In this document: positions 8,458-17,167 of the stretch, piece by piece
Numbering within the stretch: the first letter of the stretch is position 1
Layout: every line of letters begins with the position of its first letter
Source: Streptococcus suis
Lineage (GTDB): Bacteria > Bacillota > Bacilli > Lactobacillales > Streptococcaceae
Assembly: GCF_019856455.1 (NCBI RefSeq)
Contig: NZ_CP082205.1
Location: 124,001-188,000 of the forward strand
Length of the DNA: 64,000 bases
Direction: 5' to 3'
The notes under the pieces: generated by a model
Databases searched by the model: none
Seen by the model: the letters and a program-made list of their open reading frames with translations, nothing else
Told to the model about the DNA's origin: nothing
Made by a program: the position numbers and the translations under genes

Positions 8458-9238
8458 AATTTCCAACACTGGTGAATTTGGTCATACCATAGCGGAAGAG
8501 TTTGTAATTGATGGTAAATAAGACTAGGACAACCAGTGGCAGAGCCAGTCCCCATATGGATAGGTCTAAGAAGTAGAGGGCTGGGAAATAGGCTGTAAAA
8601 GCATAAGGGAAAACAAAAATCAGCAGGATTTGAATGATTTTTGGATAGATGTTGAGTGGGTATTGAGCCATCTGATTGAGGGCGAAAATTCCCATAGTCA
8701 AAGGAAATGATTCCACAATCCAAAATGCTAGAGCGGTTGGACCGAGTTGAATGGCTGCATAGAGTAGCCCGATACAAATGGCAATAAAGATTAGTAAGGC
8801 TAGTTTTCCAAGACTCCATTCCATGCCTAGCTCATTTGAAGCCTGGACTAGTGCAAGGGTACCGATGAGAGTTGTTCCGATTCCTTGAGGTTGAATTCGT
8901 TCACAGACAAGTTGAAAAAGTGGGTTCACAGGCATGAGGAGGAGGCGTTCAAATTCGCCTTGTCGGATGTAGCGACTGCCAAACATCCAGAGATTGTCAA
9001 AGAAAATCAGGTGAATGGAGCGTCCGACGGTCGCTATTCCATAGATGAAAAGCATTTGACCGTAGTTGAAACCAGCGATTTCCTTGATATTTCCAAAGAG
9101 GATGTTGAGGAAAATCAGGTAGACAATTTGTTCAATCAAAGAGGAGAAAAGCCCGATGAAGAAGTCCACCCGAAAGGACATCTGGGCCATCATGTAGACC
9201 TTGATGTTATATAGATAGAGGCTGATATATTTCTTCAT
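8456..9238 (-). CDS. ABC-2 type permease
   Basis: 260 residues starting MKKYISLYLYNIK. I chose the start at 9238 because GGAGG lies six bases ahead; the longer frame from 9259 would overlap the previous gene without a good site. Six hydrophobic segments and an amphipathic N-terminus fit the ABC-2/DUF990-type permeases. It should pair with the next permease and the ATPase at 10012 as a heteromeric exporter. The three genes are packed with 1-8 bp spacing or overlap. Substrate not determinable. Confidence 0.85.
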   Translation of the reverse strand: MKKYISLYLYNIKVYMMAQMSFRVDFFIGLFSSLIEQIVYLIFLNILFGNIKEIAGFNYGQMLFIYGIATVGRSIHLIFFDNLWMFGSRYIRQGEFERLLLMPVNPLFQLVCERIQPQGIGTTLIGTLALVQASNELGMEWSLGKLALLIFIAICIGLLYAAIQLGPTALAFWIVESFPLTMGIFALNQMAQYPLNIYPKIIQILLIFVFPYAFTAYFPALYFLDLSIWGLALPLVVLVLFTINYKLFRYGMTKFTSVGN

Positions 9239-9239
9239 G

Positions 9240-10019
9240 TTAACCTCCAAAAATGACAATACGACGCTTGGCTTGGGACCAGAGTAGAGCGATGAAGCAG
9301 GCTAGAATGGGTATCCATATAACTTGCAATCCCAAAGCAGTTAGATCGCTTTCCTGTCCTAGTAAAATGGAAACTGGAACGTTAACTGCATAATTATAGG
9401 GTAGGAGTTTCAAAAAGTTTTCCACAGCCTGTGGATAGAAGCTGAGTGGCAAAAGCGCTCCAGAAGCTAGATTGAAAAGCCCCATTCTCAGAAGCATGAC
9501 TCCCCAGGCATTGACCGTAAAAAATGCTAAGAAGCCAAAAGCCATATCCAGGAGTTGAACGATGAACATACCGAGGATGGAGCTGACCAGAAAGAGTAAA
9601 ATGGTCTGGCCGTCAGGTAGATAAAAATCCTGATGAACAAGTATGATACCGATAAATACGATAGCAAACTTTATCAGTTCCAAGAGCTTATTTCCAAGGT
9701 CTTTGAAAAAGAGGGCTAGGATAAAGGAATAGGGTCTGAGAAATTCTCCAGCAATGCTTCCTTTTAAAATGCTGTAGGACAAATCTTCCCCGAGTGAGAA
9801 AGAATTTAAACTGGCTAGTAGATTAGCAAAGATGATATATGTCGTAAAGGTTTGCAGGGTAAAACCATTGACTTCTGATTGAGTGAAGAAAATGGTTTTC
9901 CAGACATAGAGAGCTACCAAAATCTTCACTGCCAGTGAAACGAAAGTCGCTAGAAAGAAAGCCTTATACTGCATAGCATTCATCATGGTCAGGCGGGTCA
10001 TGTAGAGATATTTACGCAT
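9240..10019 (-). CDS. ABC-2 type permease
   Basis: 259 residues from ATG 10019, which has GAGGAGGG six bases upstream and overlaps the ATPase stop by 8 bp. Six transmembrane segments with a conserved-looking SLGEDLSYSILKGSIAGEFLRPYSF stretch between the second and third segments, typical of this exporter type (quoted in part). It is distinct from its neighbour permease, so the transporter probably has two different membrane subunits. Confidence 0.85.
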   Translation of the reverse strand: MRKYLYMTRLTMMNAMQYKAFFLATFVSLAVKILVALYVWKTIFFTQSEVNGFTLQTFTTYIIFANLLASLNSFSLGEDLSYSILKGSIAGEFLRPYSFILALFFKDLGNKLLELIKFAIVFIGIILVHQDFYLPDGQTILLFLVSSILGMFIVQLLDMAFGFLAFFTVNAWGVMLLRMGLFNLASGALLPLSFYPQAVENFLKLLPYNYAVNVPVSILLGQESDLTALGLQVIWIPILACFIALLWSQAKRRIVIFGG

Positions 10020-10995
10020 GGATACCCTCCTCATAAATTTGGCGGACCATGGTTTCGATTTCCAATTCCTTCATGGTGACATCTTCAATTGAATAATGAT
10101 TGAAAACTTGCTCAATCACCTGGGCGCTGGACCAAAGCTTGCTTTGATAATGGATTTCAAAGTGAAAATCATCTATTCGTTCAAATTCCCAGCCCTCCAA
10201 TTGCAAATCTTTTTCAATCGTTTTATCTGTGGAAAAGAGAATAGTCTTGACTGTGGAAAAGCGTTCTTTGAGGACGGTCAGCGAACCATCGTAGACCTTC
10301 TTGCCCTTATCAATGATAAAAATCCGCTCACAGAGGCTCTCGATGTCCTTCATATCATGGGAAGTAATCAAAAAAGTGGTCTGGTATTCTTGATTCATAT
10401 AGCGGATGAAGGAGCGAATGGTTTCCTTGACGCTGGCATCCAAGCCGATGGTTGGCTCGTCCAAAAAAACAACGGCAGGCTGGTGGATAAAGATAGCCGC
10501 AAATTCACAGCGAACCCGTTGGCCGAGTGACAGATTACGGATTGGTTGCTTCATAATATCTGCCAAGTCTAATAGATCAATCAAGACAGTCAATCGCTCT
10601 TTGAATACCTTGTCTGGAACATCATATATTTTTGCGTGAAGGATAAAAGATTCCTGGACAGGCAAGTTCCAATCCAAGTGAGATTTTTGTCCAAAGAGAA
10701 GGCCGATTTGCTTGTTGACAGCCTTGCGATTTTCTTGCGGATTGAGTCCATTGATGCGGACGGAACCCTGGTCTGGATAGAGAACACCTGTCAGCATTTT
10801 GATGGTGGTGGATTTACCAGAACCGTTGGAGCCGATATAGCCGATGATTTCTCCTTTTCTCACTTCTAAGGAAATATCTTGAACAGCAGGGATGGCCTTT
10901 TTCTTGGGCTTGAAAAAGGCCTTGATAGAGCCTTTTAGACCGACTTCCTTATCAATGATTGAATATGTTTTTGAAAGATGTTCTGCCTGAATCAT
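10012..10995 (-). CDS. ABC transporter ATP-binding protein (NatA-like)
   Basis: 327 residues. Walker A GSNGSGKST, Q-loop FGQKS, signature LSLGQR, Walker B VVFLDEPT, D-loop GLDAS and H-loop TSHD are all present, so the ATPase should be active. The C-terminal 90 residues form the extra domain common to ATPases that work with ABC-2 permeases. It is the first gene of the minus-strand operon with the two permeases. The start is preceded by AAAGGAGATAATG. Confidence 0.9.
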   Translation of the reverse strand: MIQAEHLSKTYSIIDKEVGLKGSIKAFFKPKKKAIPAVQDISLEVRKGEIIGYIGSNGSGKSTTIKMLTGVLYPDQGSVRINGLNPQENRKAVNKQIGLLFGQKSHLDWNLPVQESFILHAKIYDVPDKVFKERLTVLIDLLDLADIMKQPIRNLSLGQRVRCEFAAIFIHQPAVVFLDEPTIGLDASVKETIRSFIRYMNQEYQTTFLITSHDMKDIESLCERIFIIDKGKKVYDGSLTVLKERFSTVKTILFSTDKTIEKDLQLEGWEFERIDDFHFEIHYQSKLWSSAQVIEQVFNHYSIEDVTMKELEIETMVRQIYEEGIHA

Positions 10996-11078
10996 ATCAT
11001 TATCTCCTTTTAAGAAAACGTTTGCACAATAATGCTATTATACCATATTTCTTAAGTTGTGAAGGCAGAAAATAATGT

Positions 11079-11612
11079 TTACGGTAACATTTTGATTAGA
11101 AAATCCGTCATGAATTGAGGTGATTCTTGTTTCCCATTTTTTATCCATACCTGCATGATACCGAAGAAGGCATGTGAAAAATAAATACTACGGTATTCTT
11201 TTTCCAGTTGTGATAAATTCTCTTTTCCTAAGCGCTCCGCTAAATCATTGGCAATAAGAAGTCGGACTTTATTGATAAGAAAATTTTGGATTTCTTGAGT
11301 TCCGTTATGGGTAAGTAGGGCAGAAAGCAATTTTTCACGATAGAGCAACTCGAAAATTTCTAAAAATGATGATTGGCGATTGCCATCATAACGGTCAAAT
11401 ATAGCCTCTAGTTTGTGAAAAAGTCCCTGTTGATAGGAGTCAATCAATTCATATTTATCCTTATAGTGGGTATAAAAACTGGAACGACTGATACCAGCAG
11501 TCTGGGCTAGGTGGGTGGTTGTAATGTCATTAAATCCTTGTGATTCCAGGCAGGTTACCATAGCTTCTAAAATAGCCTGTCGGGTTCGTTCTTTCCGATT
11601 ATCTGTTCCCAT
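11079..11612 (-). CDS. TetR-family repressor
   Basis: 177 residues. The N-terminal helix-turn-helix (residues about 8-55, ending SRSSFYTHYKDKYEL) is a TetR DNA-binding domain; the rest is a helical ligand/dimer domain. It is divergent from the YhgE/Pip gene with two matching palindromes between them, so it most likely represses that gene and itself, as TetR regulators usually do. Inducer unknown. Confidence 0.9.
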   Translation of the reverse strand: MGTDNRKERTRQAILEAMVTCLESQGFNDITTTHLAQTAGISRSSFYTHYKDKYELIDSYQQGLFHKLEAIFDRYDGNRQSSFLEIFELLYREKLLSALLTHNGTQEIQNFLINKVRLLIANDLAERLGKENLSQLEKEYRSIYFSHAFFGIMQVWIKNGKQESPQFMTDFLIKMLP

Positions 11613-11630
11613 AATTTCTCCTTTTGAACA

Positions 11631-11653
11631 TTTTTAGACACAGTGTCTAAAAA
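11631..11653. promoter_or_regulatory. Operator 1, perfect palindrome
   Basis: TTTTTAGACAC-A-GTGTCTAAAAA: 11-bp perfect arms centred on 11642, just upstream of the TetR gene start. It is the size and symmetry of a TetR-type operator. Confidence 0.8.
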
Positions 11654-11666
11654 CAGTTCTTATGAC

Positions 11667-11694
11667 TTGATTTTGAAATTGATACTTGTATAAT
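11667..11694 (+). promoter_or_regulatory. Promoter of the YhgE/Pip gene
   Basis: TTGATT (11667-11672), 16-bp spacer, TATAAT (11689-11694). It lies between the two operators, so a repressor bound at both would block it. Confidence 0.65.
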
Positions 11695-11708
11695 GTATTT
11701 TATCAGTT

Positions 11709-11727
11709 TTTGGACACGATGTCTAAA
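11709..11727. promoter_or_regulatory. Operator 2, imperfect palindrome
   Basis: TTTGGACA-CGA-TGTCTAAA repeats the half-site of operator 1 with one mismatch in the arm. Its centre is 76 bp from operator 1 and it overlaps the transcribed leader immediately before the ribosome-binding site. Confidence 0.75.
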
Positions 11728-11737
11728 GGAGTTGCTT

Positions 11738-14197
11738 ATGTTACAAAAAGTGAAGAATATTTTCAAAAAACCAATGACTTTGGTTACCATTATTGGTGTT
11801 GCCTTTGTCCCAGCCTTATATAACATTAGTTTCCTAACCTCTATGTGGGACCCTTACGGTCGACTAGACCAGCTTCCTGTAGCAGTTGTCAATCAAGACC
11901 AGTCGGCGAGCTTTCAAGATAAAACCCTCACCATTGGTGATGACATGGTAGATAATATGAAAGAGAGCAAAAGTCTAGATTTCCACTTTGTATCAGAAAA
12001 GGATGCGGAAAAGGGCTTGGAAGAAGGGGACTACTATATGGTCATCACTCTACCAGAAGATTTATCAGAAAAAGCATCCAGTCTCTTGACGAATCAGTCT
12101 GAACCGATAACGATTTCCTATCAAACATCTAAAGGTCACAGCTTTGTCGCTTCTAAGATGGGCGAATCAGCTATGGAGAAATTAAAGACATCTGTTTCAG
12201 AGACGATTACTGAAACATATACCTCTGCCGTTTTTGACAGCATGGGAGAGATTCAATCTGGTATGGTTGAGGCAGCATATGGAAGTCAACAATTGACAGA
12301 TGGTGCTAGTCAATTAGAAACCGGAAGTCAGACTCTATCATCAGGCTTATCTACCTTATCGTCATCAGGCCAATCACTGGTGACAGGAGCAAACCAATTG
12401 GCTACTGGAGTTGTGTCTTATACAGATGGAGTCAATCAGGTTGCTTCAGGAAGTCAAACACTTTCCAGTGGCTTAATGACCTACACAAATGGGGTAGCGA
12501 GTCTTGCTTCAGGTGCGGAGCAATTAAATGCCAATTCCTCTCAGCTCATCGCTGGGGTGGGACAATTGCAAACAGGAGCAAGTCAGGTTGAACAACTGGT
12601 AACAGGAGCCAATCAATTGCAGGCAGGCTTGGAACAACTCGCTAGTTCAACTAGTTTGTCTGCTGAACAGTCTAGTCAGATACAGGCCTTATTGACAGGG
12701 CTTCCTCAGTTGCAAGCGGCCATCAATCAATTAAATGATAGCCTATCAAGTATTGGAGGAGTTGCTGTAGATACTTCTACTTTATCTAGCCTCTTGACGG
12801 AGATGGGTGCTCAAGCTCAAGGCTTGTTGACTGCAGCCCAAGCTGATAAAACAGCCAGCATTGAAGCCTTGCAAGCAACGGCTACCTATCAAAACTTGAC
12901 AGCTGATCAGCAAGCTGAATTGGTTGGAGCCCTCCAAAATTCACCTTCGACAACAATGACAGGAGCCCAAACGATTTTGGGGCAATTATCTCAACTGAGT
13001 CAAGCCTTATCTAGCCTACAAAGTCTTTCTGGCATGGCAACACAAATGACCCAGCTACAATCAGCTGTCGGTCAGATCAACACGGCTGCCAATCAAGCCT
13101 TGCCAGGTGCCACAACAGCCATTGAAAACCTATCAAGTAGCTTGAGTCAGGTCGACACCGCCCTGAACCAACAAGTTCTATCAGGAACTCAAGCCTTGAC
13201 GAGTGGTGTGAATCAACTTCAAACGCAATTATCAAATGGAGCAAGTCAGCTCATGTCAGGAGTAACAGTCTATACCGCAGGTGTTGCCCAACTAGCAGAG
13301 GGTGGAGCTCAGTTGGTTGCTAACAACAGTAGTATCCAATCTGGAGGTAGCCAGTTAACATCAGGATTGGCAATTTTAGCTACTAACTCTAGTCAACTTG
13401 TCAGCGGTTCAGGACAACTGGCTTCTGGTAGTCAGCAATTAATTGCTGGTGCGGATCAATTAGCAAGTGGCGGTCAAACCTTGACAAACGGTATTTCCAG
13501 TCTTCGTACAGGTAGTGAGACCCTAACGAATTCGCTCAGCTCAGCCAGTCAACAACTATCAGTCGTCTCTGTAGAAGACAAAAATGCAAAAGCAGTTTCT
13601 CAACCAGTCACCTTGGAACACAGTGACAAAGATGATGTGAAAACCAACGGTGTCGGAATGGCTCCTTACATGGTGTCTGTCGCACTGATGGTTGCAGCCT
13701 TATCTGCCAATGTTATTTTTGTCAAACACATTGATAATCGCTCCTACAAGAATCGTTGGGACTGGGCCAAAGGAAAACTCTTGCTCAATGGGATCATTGC
13801 CAGCCTAGCAGCATTGATTCTGTACGGTGTTCTTCGCTTGATTGGAATCGAACCGGCTCATCCAATGGCAACCTTGGGATTAATCCTCTTAGCTTCTTGG
13901 ACCTTCATGGCCCTCGTTACAGCCCTGGTGGGTTGGAATAATCGTTTCGGATCCTTCGCCAGTTTAATTATCTTGTTACTACAGCTTGGCTCAAGTGCAG
14001 GTACCTATCCAATTGAACTCAGCCCACGCTTCTTCCAAGTCATTCAGCCCTATCTTCCAATGACCTATTCTGTTTCAGGTCTTCGTCAAACCATTTCTAT
14101 GGTTGGAAATAGTAGTCATCAAGTTTGGATGCTGAGCCTCTTCTTAGCAGGCTTCATGGGACTAGGTCTTTTGATTTATAATCAGAATAATGAATAA
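11738..14197 (+). CDS. YhgE/Pip-family membrane protein
   Basis: 819 residues from ATG 11738 after AAAGGAG; the in-frame ATG at 11693 lies in the promoter. One transmembrane helix near residues 15-35 is followed by a large outside domain and, from about residue 650, five hydrophobic segments of the ABC-2/YhgE membrane domain. The middle (about 180-610) is built of degenerate Q-L-x-S/T-G repeats rich in Ser, Gln and Ala, probably a long helical stalk. The family includes phage-infection proteins and the EsaA component of type VII secretion, but no other type VII gene is seen here. Likely controlled by the divergent TetR repressor. Confidence 0.9.
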   Translation: MLQKVKNIFKKPMTLVTIIGVAFVPALYNISFLTSMWDPYGRLDQLPVAVVNQDQSASFQDKTLTIGDDMVDNMKESKSLDFHFVSEKDAEKGLEEGDYYMVITLPEDLSEKASSLLTNQSEPITISYQTSKGHSFVASKMGESAMEKLKTSVSETITETYTSAVFDSMGEIQSGMVEAAYGSQQLTDGASQLETGSQTLSSGLSTLSSSGQSLVTGANQLATGVVSYTDGVNQVASGSQTLSSGLMTYTNGVASLASGAEQLNANSSQLIAGVGQLQTGASQVEQLVTGANQLQAGLEQLASSTSLSAEQSSQIQALLTGLPQLQAAINQLNDSLSSIGGVAVDTSTLSSLLTEMGAQAQGLLTAAQADKTASIEALQATATYQNLTADQQAELVGALQNSPSTTMTGAQTILGQLSQLSQALSSLQSLSGMATQMTQLQSAVGQINTAANQALPGATTAIENLSSSLSQVDTALNQQVLSGTQALTSGVNQLQTQLSNGASQLMSGVTVYTAGVAQLAEGGAQLVANNSSIQSGGSQLTSGLAILATNSSQLVSGSGQLASGSQQLIAGADQLASGGQTLTNGISSLRTGSETLTNSLSSASQQLSVVSVEDKNAKAVSQPVTLEHSDKDDVKTNGVGMAPYMVSVALMVAALSANVIFVKHIDNRSYKNRWDWAKGKLLLNGIIASLAALILYGVLRLIGIEPAHPMATLGLILLASWTFMALVTALVGWNNRFGSFASLIILLLQLGSSAGTYPIELSPRFFQVIQPYLPMTYSVSGLRQTISMVGNSSHQVWMLSLFLAGFMGLGLLIYNQNNE

Positions 14198-14201
14198 TTA
14201 G

Positions 14202-14235
14202 AAAACCAACTGCTCCATGTGAACAGTTGGTTTTT
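14202..14235 (+). terminator. Terminator of the YhgE/Pip gene
   Basis: AAAACCAACTG / CAGTTGGTTTTT hairpin with a T-run, 5 bp after the stop. Confidence 0.9.
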
Positions 14236-14246
14236 GGTTGATGTAG

Positions 14247-14487
14247 TTATTTTGGGGTCCCTAAATTGATTGTCGCATTGGTGGCTTCAATGGTCAGTTT
14301 GTTCTTGCTACCTTTGTTTTCTAGGGTTAGGGTCTGTAGATCGTTTTCTGTCTTGACAGGGTATTTTGTGTACTTATCGCTAGTGAAAATGCCGATTTCC
14401 CCGAGTCGCTCTTGTAAGTAAGGGTCTTGGTTAACCATCTCTCCCAAATCCTCCCCATCTTCATAGTAGTAACCTTGGGCTTCTATT
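14247..14487 (-). pseudogene. C-terminal fragment of an unknown gene cut by IS630
   Basis: On the minus strand an open frame runs from the IS630-type end to a stop at 14247. It reads ...LIEAQGYYYEDGEDLGE... and ends LTIEATNATINLGTPK; about 78 residues remain. No start with a ribosome-binding site is present. The other flank of the IS is a different gene, so the missing 5' part was deleted, not merely interrupted. The family is not recognised. Confidence 0.6.
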
Positions 14488-14518
14488 AACTACTCAACAA
14501 AAATCAAAATCAAACCAA

Positions 14519-15016
14519 TCAAGTGTTTTTTAACCATCGTCTACTAACAATTGGTTTTAAAATAGACCAATCTAACTCTCGTATCACTTCTTGAAGCTTG
14601 TTTATCACATCATCTAGTGTTTTAAAAGCTTTATTCTTAAACCCTCTCTTTCGAATCTCAGCCCAAACTTGTTCAATTGGATTCATTTCAGGAGTATAGG
14701 GAGGAATAAACTCAAAACCAATATTATGTGGTTTCTCTAAGGTACTTGATTTATGCCAAACGGCATTGTCCATCACTAATAAAATATAATCGTCAGGATA
14801 AGCTTCAGATAGTTGTTTGAGAAAAACATTCATCCAATCTGTATTGCAACCCCCAGCGATAATGAAGAAGGACTCTCCTGTATGGGCATCAATAGCACCA
14901 TAGCAATAGCGATACTCACGAATATAGTGGCTATGTACATGCGGTCTCACCCCTTTTGGTGCCCAGGCCTTTCCAATTTTACTAATCCGACCGAAACCCG
15001 CCTCATCTTGATACAT
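14519..15016 (-). CDS. IS630-family transposase, catalytic part (orfB)
   Basis: 165 residues from the first ATG, though the frame is open about 20 codons further upstream ([14 protein letters not shown]...), which overlaps orfA. The DDE_3 catalytic residues are visible: QDEAG (Asp), VMDNAVWH (Asp) and NPIEQVW (Glu). The frame is +1 relative to orfA, so a frameshift is needed to make the full transposase. Confidence 0.85.
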   Translation of the reverse strand: MYQDEAGFGRISKIGKAWAPKGVRPHVHSHYIREYRYCYGAIDAHTGESFFIIAGGCNTDWMNVFLKQLSEAYPDDYILLVMDNAVWHKSSTLEKPHNIGFEFIPPYTPEMNPIEQVWAEIRKRGFKNKAFKTLDDVINKLQEVIRELDWSILKPIVSRRWLKNT

Positions 15017-15041
15017 TAGTCTGACTTTATGATAGCGACGA

Positions 15042-15554
15042 CTATTCTTGAAGCGCTTTCCTATTTTCGTGAATGAAGATTTTATTTTTAGACGCTAGAA
15101 TCGTTTCGGCGTCTGCTTTTTTAGGGTGTTCTGGTCTTGGCGTCACTTTGCGCCAACCATGGCGTTTCAGAAGGGCATAGAATCCTTCCTTGGTCGTAGG
15201 GTGTCCAACCCGTTTCTGATAAGTTTCGTAGAGAGAGTTTATGGTCACAAATTCGCCATTTAGTGAAGCTGTTAACTGTTCTTTTAGAAATGCTTCCTCT
15301 TCTTGAAGGGTTAAATATTGACGGTTCCGTCCACCTCGCGTTTCTCTTACTAGAGCTGAAATCCCACCAAGCTCATACTTGCCTTGTAAGGACCAGATTG
15401 TATACTTTGAATAGCCGATAAGGTTAGTGATTTCCTTATAACTAAGCCCTTCTGCTCTGAATAGGATTACTTGAAGTCGTCTATGAAATGGGGAATAGGT
15501 TTTATCTTTCAAATAAGTTTTTAATTCGTTTGTTTGTTCGATAGTAAGTTTCAT
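15042..15554 (-). CDS. IS630-family transposase, DNA-binding part (orfA)
   Basis: 170 residues from ATG 15554 ([12 protein letters not shown]...). Helix-turn-helix domain with [17 protein letters not shown], followed by a linker with GGISAL and a winged helix. The frame happens to stay open upstream into the truncated flavin reductase, giving an apparent 286-residue fusion that is an insertion artefact. Confidence 0.8.
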   Translation of the reverse strand: MKLTIEQTNELKTYLKDKTYSPFHRRLQVILFRAEGLSYKEITNLIGYSKYTIWSLQGKYELGGISALVRETRGGRNRQYLTLQEEEAFLKEQLTASLNGEFVTINSLYETYQKRVGHPTTKEGFYALLKRHGWRKVTPRPEHPKKADAETILASKNKIFIHENRKALQE

Positions 15555-15590
15555 AAATCTATTATACGTTAGTTTTTGTTTTTTGAACAG

Positions 15591-15872
15591 TATAAAGCTG
15601 AGCCATTCCAGAGTACTCTTAAGGGCAGGGGTAATGGTATGATTGTGCTCAGGGGTAGCAATAATGACCCCGTCAGCACGGGTGATTTTGTTGTAAAGGT
15701 ATTGAATTGCAAAACAATCAGACTGGTCTTCGTCCTGATTGAACATTGGAACATCTTTGATTTCCAAAAGTTCTAGTTCAAACTTCACTTTAAAGTGGCG
15801 TTGAATGAATTGCAATAGCATGCGGTTATAAGATTGATCTGCATTTGATCCAACAATTCCGACAAATTTCAT
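15591..15872 (-). pseudogene. NADPH-dependent FMN reductase, truncated by IS630
   Basis: From ATG 15872 the frame reads [14 protein letters not shown]..., the flavodoxin-like phosphate-binding start, and continues to [21 protein letters not shown] (in part) and EWLSF. It then runs into the IS630 end after about 94 residues. The C-terminal half, including the second FMN-binding loop, is missing. It is a paralogue of the intact gene at 15887 and was probably its operon partner. Confidence 0.85.
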
Positions 15873-15886
15873 AGTATATTCCTCTC

Positions 15887-16489
15887 TTACAGGTTTTCCC
15901 AATCGAAGTTTTCAGCTTCTTTTTGGAGTAATTTTTTTGCGTTAGACAGCTTGCCAGTCATGGTGACAAAGAGGCGGAAGTCATCAAAGATGGCATCCAG
16001 TTTTTGACTAGTTTCTAAATCAATGAGCTCCCCATTGGCATCAAAGGCTTGCAAGGAATGTGACAATAAAAATTCATCTGGCAAGACAGTGGCCTTGAGT
16101 TCAGGAGCGTTGAGAATTTGACGTAGCTGTAGTTGGGCACGAGAGGAACCAAGTGTTCCATAAGAAGCACCAGTAATCATAACTGGTTTGTTTAATAGTG
16201 GATAGACACCGTATGATACCCAAGCAAGGGCATTCATAAGGACAGCTGGAATAGAGTGGTCATATTCGGGAGTTCCGATGATGACTCCATCAGCAGCCTC
16301 AATTTTTGCGACCAATTCTTTGACAATTTCTGGTAATTCTCGATTGGCTGGTTTATTGAATATTGGGAGTTCCTTGATTTCAACCAGTTCGATATCTGCC
16401 TTATCAGCGAAGTGCTGTTCAATGTACTGCAAGAGTTTGCGGTTGGTTGAGCGAGCGGAGTTTGTTCCGACCAGTCCTAGAAGTTTCAT
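15887..16489 (-). CDS. NADPH-dependent FMN reductase
   Basis: 200 residues from ATG 16489 ([20 protein letters not shown]). The flavodoxin-like fold shows the FMN phosphate loop [10 protein letters not shown] and the [19 protein letters not shown] signature; [13 protein letters not shown] is the second flavin loop. The family reduces free FMN or quinones with NAD(P)H in the cytoplasm. It lies directly upstream of its truncated paralogue, 14 bp apart, and is divergent from the DUF454 gene. Confidence 0.9.
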   Translation of the reverse strand: MKLLGLVGTNSARSTNRKLLQYIEQHFADKADIELVEIKELPIFNKPANRELPEIVKELVAKIEAADGVIIGTPEYDHSIPAVLMNALAWVSYGVYPLLNKPVMITGASYGTLGSSRAQLQLRQILNAPELKATVLPDEFLLSHSLQAFDANGELIDLETSQKLDAIFDDFRLFVTMTGKLSNAKKLLQKEAENFDWENL

Positions 16490-16600
16490 AGCGTCTTCTC
16501 TCTTTCCCAAATTTGGTACCTTTATCATACCCGTTTATCCAATATAATGCAAGCGTTTTCTGAAAGTGTAATAAAATTGTTCAAAAATTCACGAGTTTTT

Positions 16601-16609
16601 TGGTATAAT
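16601..16609 (+). promoter_or_regulatory. Extended -10 promoter abutting a start codon
   Basis: TGG-TATAAT ends only six bases before the ATG at 16616 of the DUF454 gene, and there is no ribosome-binding site. The mRNA would start at or near the ATG, i.e. be leaderless. Confidence 0.55.
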
Positions 16610-16615
16610 ATTAGT

Positions 16616-16975
16616 ATGCAGAGAATATTCTATCTAGTATTTGGTTTTGTTAGTTTGATGCTTGGTGTCATTGGGATTGTTTTGCCGATAGTTCCGACAA
16701 CCCCTTTTTTACTTTTAGCTGGTTTTTGCTTTGCGAGAAGTTCAAAAAGGTTTGAAAAATGGCTACACAATACAAAAATTTATCAATTTTACGTAGCTGA
16801 TTACGTTGAGACCAAATCCATTTCCCGTAAACGAAAAAGGCAAATTATCTGGCAAATTTACTTACTCATGGCAATTTCTATCTGGCTGGCTCCTATTTTA
16901 TTGGTCAAAATAGGACTGGGACTATTAACAATCTTCATCACTTACTATTTGTTTTGGGTCATACCGGAGAAATAA
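16616..16975 (+). CDS. DUF454 (YbaN-like) small membrane protein
   Basis: 119 residues from ATG 16616; the longer frame from 16547 crosses the promoter. Four hydrophobic segments in pairs, with the family signature LGVIGIVLPIVPTTPFLLLA near the N-terminus and a basic cytoplasmic loop (SRKRKRQ). Function of the family is unknown. Probably translated from a leaderless message. Confidence 0.85.
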   Translation: MQRIFYLVFGFVSLMLGVIGIVLPIVPTTPFLLLAGFCFARSSKRFEKWLHNTKIYQFYVADYVETKSISRKRKRQIIWQIYLLMAISIWLAPILLVKIGLGLLTIFITYYLFWVIPEK

Positions 16976-16993
16976 AGTCAGATTTGAGGGTTG

Positions 16994-17104
16994 AACATTG
17001 TCCTCAAAGACGGAAAGGTGATCGAGCAAGGCAACCACAGCCAGTTCCTCAAGCTCAACGGCTTCTACGCCGAACTCTACCACAACCAGTTTGTGTTTGA
17101 ATAG
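16994..17104 (+). pseudogene. C-terminal remnant of an ABC exporter ATPase
   Basis: The frame reads [19 protein letters not shown] followed by [15 protein letters not shown] and TAG at 17102. This is the standard tail of an ABC multidrug-type exporter, after the H-loop. All upstream domains are missing, replaced by the DUF454 gene, so it marks a deletion. Its terminator is still present at 17107. Confidence 0.8.
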
Positions 17105-17106
17105 AC

Positions 17107-17135
17107 AAAAACTCCAGCCACTAGGTTGGAGTTTT
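17107..17135 (+). terminator. Terminator of the lost ABC gene
   Basis: AAAACTCCA / TGGAGTTTT hairpin with inner CC/GG pairing directly after the remnant's stop codon. Confidence 0.75.
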
Positions 17136-17167
17136 GCTTTACCCTGTATTTCCTGTATAATAGACCT

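Larger units (their letters stand above)
14490..15590 (-). mobile_element. IS630-family element
   Basis: About 1.1 kb with related ends CTACTCAAC-AAAAATC (left) and CTGTTCAAAAAAC-AAAAAC (right, inward). It encodes a two-frame IS630-type transposase. The right flank is TA as expected for this family; the left flank does not match cleanly, consistent with a deletion at that side. Confidence 0.75.

Noticed and set aside
8885..9214. 109-codon plus-strand ORF opposite the ABC-2 permease
   Set aside because: It is a shadow of the permease gene, which has proper motifs, spacing and ribosome-binding site.
15042..15902. 286-residue flavin reductase-transposase fusion protein
   Set aside because: The junction coincides with the IS630 end, and the transposase part has its own start at 15554; the continuous frame is accidental.
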